From an uncultured Actinomycetes bacterium (GTDB lineage: Bacteria; Actinomycetota; Thermoleophilia; Solirubrobacterales; 70-9), in the NCBI GenBank assembly GCA_946886425.1, contig CAMPIP010000038.1:1-15732 (forward strand): 15,732 bases of DNA, in the 5' to 3' direction. A program made the translations under genes and the position numbers. Within the stretch, counting starts at the first letter, position 1; every line of letters begins with the position of its first letter. Positions 7,641 through 13,262 of this stretch are shown here, piece by piece. The notes beneath the pieces were generated by a model that was given only the letters and a program-made list of their open reading frames with translations, searched no databases and was not told the origin of the DNA.

Positions 7641-7886
7641 CTACCGCTCCGCCGGTTCGATCTTGAAGACCGGGTGGTCGGGGGCGATCCGCCTCGGGGA
7701 CCTCCGTGGCGGTGAACTCCTCCGCCCCGCGCTCGACCAGGCGGCCGCCGCCGGTCGGCGCCGATCCGCAACGGGTTGACAGGCGTCTGCGATGCCGAGG
7801 CCGCGGTGGCTCAACCAGCCGACCAGCGGGTTGAAGACCCTGGCGGTGAACCAGCCCGGCCGTTGGAAGCGCGGCGAATCGCTCAC
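7641..7886 (-). pseudogene. Decayed deazaflavin-dependent nitroreductase-like (DDN family) gene
   Basis: Pieces of one protein appear in order on the minus strand but in different frames. The start, SPRFQRPGWFTARVFNPLVG then WLSHRGLGI, from a possible GTG at 7886, matches the N-terminus typical of F420-dependent nitroreductase-like proteins. A TPVNPL piece follows in a second frame. GGRLVERGAEEFTATEVPEA, then DRP, follows in a third frame. PDHPVFKIEPAER then TAG at 7641-7643 closes in the first frame again. About 80 residues remain of a family that usually has about 140-150. The main sheet between the N-terminus and TPVN, and the stretch before PDHPVF, are missing. Several frameshifts or deletions make it non-functional. 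Family assignment is from memory of conserved motifs. Confidence 0.65.
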
Positions 7887-8010
7887 CCCGCGATCGTGGC
7901 ACCGCTCGCCGCGGAAGCCGGCGCTTGCGGAGATTCCCTCGTCGCCGAGGGGGAGAGATTCGCGCCGTCGCGGCCCTGGCGCCGTCATGGCCGTGAACGG
8001 TGGAGCAAGA
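7887..8010. other. Non-coding spacer between pseudogene and toxin-antitoxin operon
   Basis: I see no convincing gene here. A GC-rich stem CCCTCG-TCGC-CGAGGG (7936-7951) is present without a T-run, so it is not a normal intrinsic terminator. The stretch probably includes the remains of the pseudogene's upstream region. Together with 7567-7640, which also shows nothing, it flanks the broken gene. Confidence 0.5.
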
Positions 8011-8028
8011 CCATTGGATACCATATGG
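8011..8028. promoter_or_regulatory. Probable antitoxin operator with overlapping -10 box
   Basis: CCATTGG (8011-8017) and CCATATGG (8021-8028) are two related inverted repeats whose centres lie about 10.5 bp apart, one DNA turn. They end 3 nt before the antitoxin ATG at 8032. TACCAT (8019-8024) overlaps both and sits where a -10 box would give a start of transcription within 1-2 nt of the ATG. Ribbon-helix-helix antitoxins commonly bind tandem short palindromes at their own promoter; that this one does is inference. Confidence 0.5.
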
Positions 8029-8031
8029 CCG

Positions 8032-8283
8032 ATGACGCGGACCCAGACCCTGGTCCAGCTCAACGAGGAGCTGCTGCGGCGCTTGGACGAGCGCGGCGCC
8101 CGCGAGGGCCGCTCCCGCTCGGCCCTGATCCGCGAGGCGATCGAGGCCTACCTCCACGACGAGGAGAACGCCCGGATCGACCGGGAAATAAGGGAGGGCT
8201 ACGAACGGATCCCGGAGACCGAGGAGGAACTGCGCTGGGCCGAAGCGAGCGCCATCGAAGGGGTTGAAGAAGAGCCGTGGTGA
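8032..8283 (+). CDS. Ribbon-helix-helix antitoxin
   Basis: This 83-residue protein pairs with the toxin gene that follows. Residues 4-41 form a MetJ/Arc/CopG-type ribbon-helix-helix: strand TQTLVQL, helix NEELLRRLDERGAREG, turn SRS, helix ALIREAIEAYL. Residues 45-83 are highly acidic and helical (EEELRWAEASAIEGVEEEPW), the usual toxin-binding tail. The ATG at 8032 is chosen because the DNA-binding strand begins there. The earlier in-frame ATG at 7987 would put the palindromic operator inside the gene. There is no Shine-Dalgarno sequence and a -10-like box lies immediately upstream, so initiation may be leaderless. The stop overlaps the toxin start. The expected role is to neutralise the toxin and repress the operon. 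Confidence 0.87.
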   Translation: MTRTQTLVQLNEELLRRLDERGAREGRSRSALIREAIEAYLHDEENARIDREIREGYERIPETEEELRWAEASAIEGVEEEPW

Positions 8284-8591
8284 GCCGGGGCGACATCTAC
8301 TGGCTGGAGCTGCCGAACGAAAAGCGACGCCCGGCCCTCGTCCTCACCCGGGAGCAGGCGATCCCGGTCATGAACAAGGTGGTGATCGCCTTCGTGACCA
8401 GCAAGGTCAGGGGCATCCCCACTCAGATCGCGCTGGGCCCGGAGGACGGGATGCCGCGGAACTGTGCGGTCAGCTTCGACAACGTTCGCACCGTCCCAAA
8501 GGCCCTCCTCACCGATCGCATCGCCTCTCTCTCCGGCCCCCGCATGCACGAGGTCTGCAGGGCCCTGGCGATCGCCACCGGCTGCAACTGA
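8280..8591 (+). CDS. MazF/PemK-family toxin (probable endoribonuclease)
   Basis: This 103-residue product has the MazF/PemK/Kid fold signature: RGDIYWLELP at the N-terminus, RRPALVLTREQA with the conserved Arg-Pro, the VVIAFVTSKV strand with Thr-Ser, and SFDNVRTVPKALLTDRIASL, equivalent to the family's DQIRTV...RL block. Known members cut mRNA or other RNA at short motifs, and the antitoxin blocks the cleft. The GTG at 8280 gives a GTGA overlap with the antitoxin stop (8281-8283). A GTG one codon earlier (8277) is equally possible and adds a single residue. All visible core motifs are intact, so the module is probably active. It lies beside a decayed gene in the one accessory-looking part of the window. 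Confidence 0.9.
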   Translation: MSRGDIYWLELPNEKRRPALVLTREQAIPVMNKVVIAFVTSKVRGIPTQIALGPEDGMPRNCAVSFDNVRTVPKALLTDRIASLSGPRMHEVCRALAIATGCN

Positions 8592-8613
8592 TCCGGAGGC
8601 GCCAGGCTGCGGC

Positions 8614-9090
8614 TCAACCCAGCGGCCGGTACTCGCCGCCGTGGAAGACCAGCGGGTCGCCCTCGCCGATCTCGAGGTCGGTGACCGAGCCGGTGACGAT
8701 CACGTGGTCGCCGGCGGCGACCACGTCGCGGAGGTCGCAGGCAATCCAGAGCAGGGCGCCGTCGATCGCCGGGATGCCGTCGCGCTCGTTCCAGGCGACC
8801 CCGGACCACTTGTCGGCGACCGGGGCCTTGGTCGCGAAGGAGCGGGCGACCGCCTCCTGGCCGTCGTGGAGGACGCTGATCCCGAAGCGGTCGGCGGCCT
8901 GGACGGCGTGCAGGGTGCGGGAACCGCGGTCGAGACAGGCCAGCATCAGCATCGGCTCGATCGAGAGCGAGCAGACGGCGTTGGCGGTCGCCCCGGCCGG
9001 TCCCTCGGCGCCGGTCGCGGAGACGACGGTGACGCCGGTGGGGAGGCTTGCCATCGCGGTTCGGAAGCGGTCTGGGGGCGGCGTCGGCAT
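8614..9090 (-). CDS. Flavin reductase-like, FMN-binding split-barrel protein
   Basis: This 158-residue product belongs to the flavin reductase-like (HpaC/ActVB-type) family, which uses NAD(P)H to reduce free FMN or FAD for partner monooxygenases. Family marks are FRTAMASLPTGVTVVSA at the N-terminus, the NAVCSLSIEPMLMLACLDRGSRT block (substrate and FMN pocket) and FGISVLHDGQEAVARSFA. The core ends with GDHVIVTGSVTDLEIGEGDP and LVFHGGEYRPL. I prefer the ATG at 9090; the in-frame TTG at 9120 would add ten residues. Neither has a clear ribosome site. It is divergent from the cytochrome c gene, with 45 bp between starts, and no monooxygenase partner is in the window. Its substrate is therefore unknown, and a heme-linked or oxygenase role is speculative. 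Confidence 0.88.
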   Translation of the reverse strand: MPTPPPDRFRTAMASLPTGVTVVSATGAEGPAGATANAVCSLSIEPMLMLACLDRGSRTLHAVQAADRFGISVLHDGQEAVARSFATKAPVADKWSGVAWNERDGIPAIDGALLWIACDLRDVVAAGDHVIVTGSVTDLEIGEGDPLVFHGGEYRPLG

Positions 9091-9120
9091 CGTCAGAAGG
9101 GCTCGATCGTCGCCAGACAA

Positions 9121-9126
9121 TATGAT
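9121..9126 (+). promoter_or_regulatory. Candidate -10 box for the cytochrome c gene
   Basis: TATGAT is a near-consensus -10 box in a GC-rich setting. Transcription starting about 7 nt later (near 9133) would leave almost no leader before the GTG at 9136, and there is no Shine-Dalgarno sequence. No clear -35 box is seen. Confidence 0.4.
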
Positions 9127-9135
9127 GCCCGCCGC

Positions 9136-9534
9136 GTGCGTCCCGTACTGATCATCGCCGCCCTCCTAGCCGCCGCCCTCGGTCTGTCCGCCTGTGGCTT
9201 CGGCGAAGAGAGCGTCACCGTCTCCAAGAGCGACCCCAACTACGAAGGGGCCCAGCTCTTCGCGAGCCACTGCTCGGGCTGCCACACCCTGGCCGCCGCC
9301 GGCACCCAGGGCAGCGGCAACCGCGGCGAGAGGACGCAGGGTCCGAACCTCAATCAGCGAACCGAGACGTATGAAGACGCGCTCTTCGCGATCCAGAACG
9401 GTGGCTTCTCGGGGGCGATCATGCCCCAGAACATCGTCGTCGGCAAAGAGGCCGAAGCGGTCGCCCGGTTCGTCGCCGAGTACGCGGGCGAAGACGCCGA
9501 AGAGTCGCCCCGGCCCGGCCAGCCCTCTCCCTGA
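9136..9534 (+). CDS. Lipoprotein c-type cytochrome
   Basis: This 132-residue exported heme protein begins with a short signal peptide, MRPVLIIAALLAAALGLSAC, whose lipobox LSAC makes C20 the lipidation site. It should be anchored on the outer face of the cytoplasmic membrane. One heme-binding CSGCH lies at 46-50 and the likely axial Met is M96 in IMPQN. The C-terminal helix KEAEAVARFVAEYAG is typical of small class I cytochromes. It probably shuttles electrons between a quinol-oxidising complex and a terminal oxidase. The GTG at 9136 is chosen because it places the signal peptide correctly. Only 12 nt separate it from serS, so the two are probably co-transcribed. The tail GEDAEESPRPGQPSP is polar and probably disordered. 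Confidence 0.9.
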   Translation: MRPVLIIAALLAAALGLSACGFGEESVTVSKSDPNYEGAQLFASHCSGCHTLAAAGTQGSGNRGERTQGPNLNQRTETYEDALFAIQNGGFSGAIMPQNIVVGKEAEAVARFVAEYAGEDAEESPRPGQPSP

Positions 9535-9546
9535 GCGGGACCCCGA

Positions 9547-10821
9547 GTGCTCGACCTGAAGCTGATCCGCTCCGAGCCTGAGCGGGTCAAGGCCGCGTTG
9601 GCGCGGCGCGGCGCCGCCGGCCAGGTCGACGAGCTGCTCGCCCTCGACGCCCGCCGCCGCGAGCTGCTGCCCCGGGTCGAGAACGCGCAGGCGGAGCGCA
9701 AGGCGCTCTCCAAGCAGATCGGCGAGGCCAAGCAGCGCGGCGAGGGCGCCGAGGAGCTGATGGCGCAGGTGCAGGAGCTGAAGGAGACGATCGAGTCCGG
9801 CAAGGAGGAGTTGGAGGCGGTCGAGACCCGGCTCGGCGAGCTGGCCCGCTCGCTGCCGAACCTGCCCGACCCCGACGCCCCGGACGGGATGGCCGAGGAG
9901 GACGCGGTGGTCGTCCGCGAGGTCGGGACCATCCCCCAGTTCGACTTCGAGCCCCGCGACCACCTCGAGATCGGCACCGAGCTGGGCCTGATCGACGTCG
10001 AGGCGGCGGCGCGGCTCTCCGGTTCCCGCTTCGCCTACCTGAAAGGCGACCTGGTCCTGCTGGAGCTGGCCCTGGTCCGCTTCGCGATCGACCTGGTCGG
10101 CGAGGAAGGCCACGAACCGGTGGTGCCGCCGGTGCTGGTCCGCGAGGAGGCGCTGGAGGGGACCGGCTTCCTGCCTGGCGACCGCGACCAGATCTACGAG
10201 ATCCCCAAGGACGACCTTTTCCTGACCGGCACCTCGGAGGTGGCGCTGGCCGGGCTGCACGCCGACGAGATCCTCGCCGCCGAGCAGCTGCCGATCCGCT
10301 ACGCCGGCTTCTCGACCTGCTTCCGGCGCGAGGCCGGCGCCGCCGGCCGCGACACCCGCGGCATCTTCCGCGTCCACCAGTTCGACAAGGTCGAGATGTT
10401 CTCGTTCGTCGAGCCGTCGGAGTCGGCGGCCGAGCACGAGCGGCTGCTGGCGATCGAGGAGCGGATCCTCGGCGAGCTGGAGCTCCCCTACCGGGTCGTC
10501 AACGTCGCCGCCGGCGATCTCGGCGCCCCCGCCGCCAAGAAGTACGACTGCGAGGCGTGGATCCCCAGCCAGGGTCGCTACCGGGAGCTGACCTCCTGCT
10601 CGAACACGACGGATTACCAGGCTCGCCGGCTTGGCTGTAGGTATCGGGCCGCCGATGGCGAATCACCGCAGGCGGTCCACACGCTGAATGGGACGGCGGT
10701 GGCCGTGGGACGGACGATGATCGCGCTGATCGAGAACCGGCAGGAACGGGACGGAAGTTTCTCCCTACCTAATACTTTGCATCGGTACGGATGCCCTGAC
10801 AGAATCGCGCCCCGATCATGA
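9547..10821 (+). CDS. serS: Seryl-tRNA synthetase
   Basis: This class II synthetase charges tRNA-Ser with serine in the cytoplasm. The 424-residue length is normal. The N-terminus (about 1-105) is the tRNA-binding antiparallel coiled coil, starting MLDLKLIRSEPERVKAALAR. The catalytic core has TGTSEVALAGLH (227-238), motif 2 with FRRE at 259-262 followed by AGAAGRDTRGIFRVHQF, the CSNTTDYQARR region, and motif 3 GRTMIALIENRQERDG near 390-405. The start is GTG at 9547; upstream GCGGGA is only a weak ribosome site, fitting coupling to the cytochrome gene. Oddly, the last ~71 codons (10606-10818) use far more A/T-ending codons than the rest, although the protein stays conserved. The stop overlaps the regulator start as ATGA. 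Confidence 0.97.
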   Translation: MLDLKLIRSEPERVKAALARRGAAGQVDELLALDARRRELLPRVENAQAERKALSKQIGEAKQRGEGAEELMAQVQELKETIESGKEELEAVETRLGELARSLPNLPDPDAPDGMAEEDAVVVREVGTIPQFDFEPRDHLEIGTELGLIDVEAAARLSGSRFAYLKGDLVLLELALVRFAIDLVGEEGHEPVVPPVLVREEALEGTGFLPGDRDQIYEIPKDDLFLTGTSEVALAGLHADEILAAEQLPIRYAGFSTCFRREAGAAGRDTRGIFRVHQFDKVEMFSFVEPSESAAEHERLLAIEERILGELELPYRVVNVAAGDLGAPAAKKYDCEAWIPSQGRYRELTSCSNTTDYQARRLGCRYRAADGESPQAVHTLNGTAVAVGRTMIALIENRQERDGSFSLPNTLHRYGCPDRIAPRS

Positions 10822-11468
10822 GCTCCGGCGTCCGAGAGGCGAAGCGCGTGGTCCTCTGCGACGACCACGAGATCGTCCGGGAGGCGATCAAGTCGCGGAT
10901 GGCCAATTCGCCGATAGTCGAAATCGTCGGCGAGGCGGGCGACGGGCGCGACGTCGTCGACGTTGTCAAGCAGCTCGAGCCCGACGTCCTGATCATCGAC
11001 GTCGAGCTGCCGAAACGGGACGGGATCGAAGCGACCCGTGAGGTGCTGAAGGCGCGTCCCCGCACCAAGGTCATCATCTTCACCGCCCACGCCCAGCCCG
11101 ACCTGCTGGCGCTGGCGCTGCGGGCCGGCGCCTCCGGCTACGTGCTGAAGTCAGCCCCGGCCGAGGACATCGCCAGGGCCGTCAAAGCGGTCACCGGCGG
11201 CGGCACCTTCCTGGGCGGCGACTTTGCCGGCGGTAAGCCCTCCGAGGTCGAGAAACTGCTGGAGCTGTCGCCGCGCGAGCGCCAGATCCTCGAGCTGCTG
11301 GCCGAGGGGCTGCGGGTGAAAGAGATCGCCGAACGGCTGGCGCTCAGCCCGGCGACCGTCCACACCCACGTGCGCAACGCGATCGCCAAGCTCGAGGTCG
11401 ATACCCGGACCGAGGCGGTCGCGCTGGCCGTGAAGTTCAGCTATCTGGGTGCTGGGGGGAAGGCTTGA
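10818..11468 (+). CDS. NarL/FixJ-type two-component response regulator
   Basis: This 216-residue transcription factor has an N-terminal receiver domain (about 10-125) and a LuxR-type helix-turn-helix (about 148-210). Receiver residues are D15 and D16 (acidic pocket), D61 (phospho-acceptor in IIDVELPKRDG), T89 and K111 (YVLKSA). The DNA-binding part reads LSPRERQILELLAEGLRVKE, then IAERLALSPATVHTHVRNAI. No histidine kinase lies beside it in the window, so its signal is unknown. The ATG at 10818 overlaps the serS stop (ATGA) and lacks its own ribosome site, which suggests translational coupling to serS. The 3' end overlaps the convergent msrB gene by 32 nt. Confidence 0.93.
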   Translation: MSSGVREAKRVVLCDDHEIVREAIKSRMANSPIVEIVGEAGDGRDVVDVVKQLEPDVLIIDVELPKRDGIEATREVLKARPRTKVIIFTAHAQPDLLALALRAGASGYVLKSAPAEDIARAVKAVTGGGTFLGGDFAGGKPSEVEKLLELSPRERQILELLAEGLRVKEIAERLALSPATVHTHVRNAIAKLEVDTRTEAVALAVKFSYLGAGGKA

Positions 11469-11853
11469 GCTCCAGCGCGCAGCCGTTGATGCAGTAGCGC
11501 TGCCCGCCGCGGTCGGCGGGGCCATCGTCGAAGACGTGGCCGAGGTGGGCGTCGCAGTGCTTGCAGACGACCTCGGTGCGCCGCATCAAGTGACTGTTGT
11601 CCGGCCGCAGCTCGACGTGCTCGAGGTTGGCCGGCTCGGTGAAGCTGGGCCAACCGGTCCCGGAGTCGAACTTGGTGTCGGATGAGAACAACTCCGCCCC
11701 GCAACCGACGCAGTGGTACATGCCCTCGCGCTTCTCGTCCACGTAGGGCCCGGTGAAGGCGCGCTCGGTGCCGCCCTTGCGGGTCACCTCGAACTGCTCC
11801 GGCGTCAGCTGCTCGCGCCACTCCTGCTCGGACTTCTCGACCTTCGTCGCCAT
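11437..11853 (-). CDS. msrB: Peptide-methionine (R)-S-oxide reductase
   Basis: MsrB reduces the R form of methionine sulfoxide in proteins, using thioredoxin or similar donors. The 138-residue product has the four zinc-binding Cys (C48, C51 in YHCVGCG; C97, C100 in VCKHCDAHLGHVF) and the catalytic C121 in GQRYCING. SGTGWPSF (64-71) is the substrate-pocket motif. C125, four residues after the catalytic Cys, is an extra Cys whose role is unclear. Two ATGs are adjacent. AGGAG is 4 nt from the second (11853) but almost touches the first (11856), so the second is preferred. The gene converges on the response regulator with a 32-nt overlap. MsrA is not in the window. Confidence 0.95.
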   Translation of the reverse strand: MATKVEKSEQEWREQLTPEQFEVTRKGGTERAFTGPYVDEKREGMYHCVGCGAELFSSDTKFDSGTGWPSFTEPANLEHVELRPDNSHLMRRTEVVCKHCDAHLGHVFDDGPADRGGQRYCINGCALELKPSPQHPDS

Positions 11854-11908
11854 CATTCTCCTTTCGTCTTCTTCATCCAGAGTACGCCCCGTGTCATCCC
11901 GGCTGGCC

Positions 11909-11914
11909 TAGGCT
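11909..11914 (+). promoter_or_regulatory. Candidate -10 box for the CAP-domain gene
   Basis: TAGGCT fits a TANNNT -10 box and lies 6 nt before the GTG at 11921. Transcription would therefore start on the start codon itself. There is no Shine-Dalgarno sequence here. This is weak single-box evidence, given weight by similar arrangements at 8019, 9121 and 15323. Confidence 0.35.
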
Positions 11915-11920
11915 TGCCGT

Positions 11921-12460
11921 GTGAGCCAAGCGTTCGCAGCGGCGATCGTGGCGGGGGCCCTCGCCGCGTTGGTGGGAGCGCCCGGCGCCGGTGCCGCCCA
12001 GGGCCCCGCGACCTCCGCCCAGGCAGCCTGCCCGGGCCAGGACGAGCCGCGAGCGCCGCTGGCGGTCCAGGAGCGGGCGATGCTCTGCCTCACCAATGCC
12101 GCTCGTCGCGCCGCCGGCAAGGCGCCGCTGACCGGACTCGCCAGCCTCGACCGCGCCGCCGCCCGCAAGTCGGCCGACGTCATTCGCTGCGACGACTTCA
12201 GCCACGAAGCCTGCGGCCGCGACCTCAGCTATTGGATCGATCGGCTGACCGGCTGCCGGGCGAGCGACGAGAACATCGCCTGGGGGACCGGGGCTACGGC
12301 CAGCCCGCGGGCGGTGTTCCGCTCCTGGATGCGCTCCCCGGAGCGCCGCGCCAACATCCTCGGGCGCTACCGGGAGATCGGGATCGGGCTGCGGGTCGGC
12401 GACCTCGAGGGCAACGCCGCCGCCCACGTCTGGACCCAGAGCTTCGGCGCGGGCTGCTGA
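11921..12460 (+). CDS. Secreted CAP/SCP (YkwD-like) domain protein
   Basis: This 179-residue protein carries an N-terminal signal peptide of about 25 residues (FAAAIVAGALAALVGAPGAG, cleavage probably near GAA/Q). The rest is a CAP/SCP-PR1 domain of the bacterial YkwD type: CLTNAARRAAGKAPL, the core His in FSHEACGRDL, the acidic residue in DENIAWGTG, AVFRSWMRSPERRANILGRY with the family's typical helix, and HVWTQSFGAGC at the end. Several Cys (CPG, LCL, IRCDD, EACG, TGCR, final C) suggest disulfides outside the cell. Bacterial CAP proteins have varied or unknown functions, so no reaction is assigned. The GTG start at 11921 has no ribosome site and may be leaderless. The thioesterase gene begins 3 nt after its stop. 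Confidence 0.9.
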   Translation: MSQAFAAAIVAGALAALVGAPGAGAAQGPATSAQAACPGQDEPRAPLAVQERAMLCLTNAARRAAGKAPLTGLASLDRAAARKSADVIRCDDFSHEACGRDLSYWIDRLTGCRASDENIAWGTGATASPRAVFRSWMRSPERRANILGRYREIGIGLRVGDLEGNAAAHVWTQSFGAGC

Positions 12461-12463
12461 GGC

Positions 12464-13255
12464 GTGGTCGCACCAGAGGCCTTCTACGAGCGCGACGGTG
12501 ACCTGCTCGTCGCCACCGAGCTGACCCGCGGTCCCTGGGACCCGGGCGCGCAGCACGCCGGCCCGCCAGCGGCGCTGCTGGGGCGGGCGATCGAGGGGCT
12601 CGAGGACGCGGCCGAGTTCCACGTTGGCCGGCTCAGCTTCGACATCCTCCGCTCGGTGCCGATCGCGCCGCTGCGGGCCTCGGCCCGGGTCCTGCGGCCG
12701 GGCCGGCGCGTGCAGCTGGTCGAGGCCGAGTTGAGCGACACCGAGGGCGAGGTGCTGATGCGGGCCACGGCCTGGCGGCTGCGCACCGCGGCGGTCGAGG
12801 TCCCCGCGGAGGTCGCCGCGATCGACCCGCCGCCGGCCGGTCCCGCGGAGGGCGCCGAACGCGACTTCTTCCCGACCGGCCAGAAGCTCGGCTACCACTC
12901 GGCGATGGAGGTCCGCTTCGTCTCCGGCGGCTTCGTCGAGCTGGGACCGGCCACGGTCTGGTTGCGGATGCGCCATCCCCTGCTCGCCGGCGAGGAGGCC
13001 TCGCCACTGCAGCGAACCCTCGTCGTCGCCGACGTCGGCAACGGGGTCAGCGCCGCCCTCGACTACCACCGCTACCTCTTCATCAACGTCGACCTGACCG
13101 TGCAACTGGAGCGGCTCCCGAGGGGCGAGTGGGTCGGCGTCGACGCCCGGACGCTGCCGCGCCCGGAGGGGGTCGGCACCGCCGAGTCGCTTCTCTTCGA
13201 CGAGCGTGGCCGGATCGGCCGGGCGGCGCAGACGCTGCTGATCAGCCGGCGTTAG
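12464..13255 (+). CDS. TesB-like acyl-CoA thioesterase family protein
   Basis: The 263-residue product looks like a double hot-dog thioesterase of the TesB-like / 4HBT type common in actinobacteria. The first hot-dog domain (about 1-115) has WDPGAQHAGPPAALLGRAIE, the segment carrying the helix over the active site, then RLSFDILRSVPIAPLRA. The second (about 140-263) has VRFVSGGFVELGPATVWLRM, then LVVADVGNGVSAALDY, the usual family block, and FINVDLTVQLERLPRGEWVG. The substrate is probably an acyl-CoA thioester but cannot be read from the sequence. The start is GTG at 12464, 3 nt after the CAP gene stop, so both belong to one transcript although their jobs look unrelated. It ends 7 nt before the convergent MFS gene. 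Confidence 0.82.
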   Translation: MVAPEAFYERDGDLLVATELTRGPWDPGAQHAGPPAALLGRAIEGLEDAAEFHVGRLSFDILRSVPIAPLRASARVLRPGRRVQLVEAELSDTEGEVLMRATAWRLRTAAVEVPAEVAAIDPPPAGPAEGAERDFFPTGQKLGYHSAMEVRFVSGGFVELGPATVWLRMRHPLLAGEEASPLQRTLVVADVGNGVSAALDYHRYLFINVDLTVQLERLPRGEWVGVDARTLPRPEGVGTAESLLFDERGRIGRAAQTLLISRR

Positions 13256-13262
13256 CGGCGGT

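Noticed and set aside
7573..7779. A small 68-codon plus-strand frame after the 7129 gene.
   Set aside because: It has no recognisable motif or ribosome site; the fragments on the opposite strand explain this DNA better.
7936..7951. GC-rich stem-loop CCCTCG-TCGC-CGAGGG considered as a terminator.
   Set aside because: There is no T-run on either side and no gene ends nearby in the right direction.
9166..10437. A 423-codon minus-strand open frame over cytochrome c and serS.
   Set aside because: It is a mirror of serS codons (repeated Leu/Asp/Gly/Val); the plus-strand protein carries all catalytic motifs.
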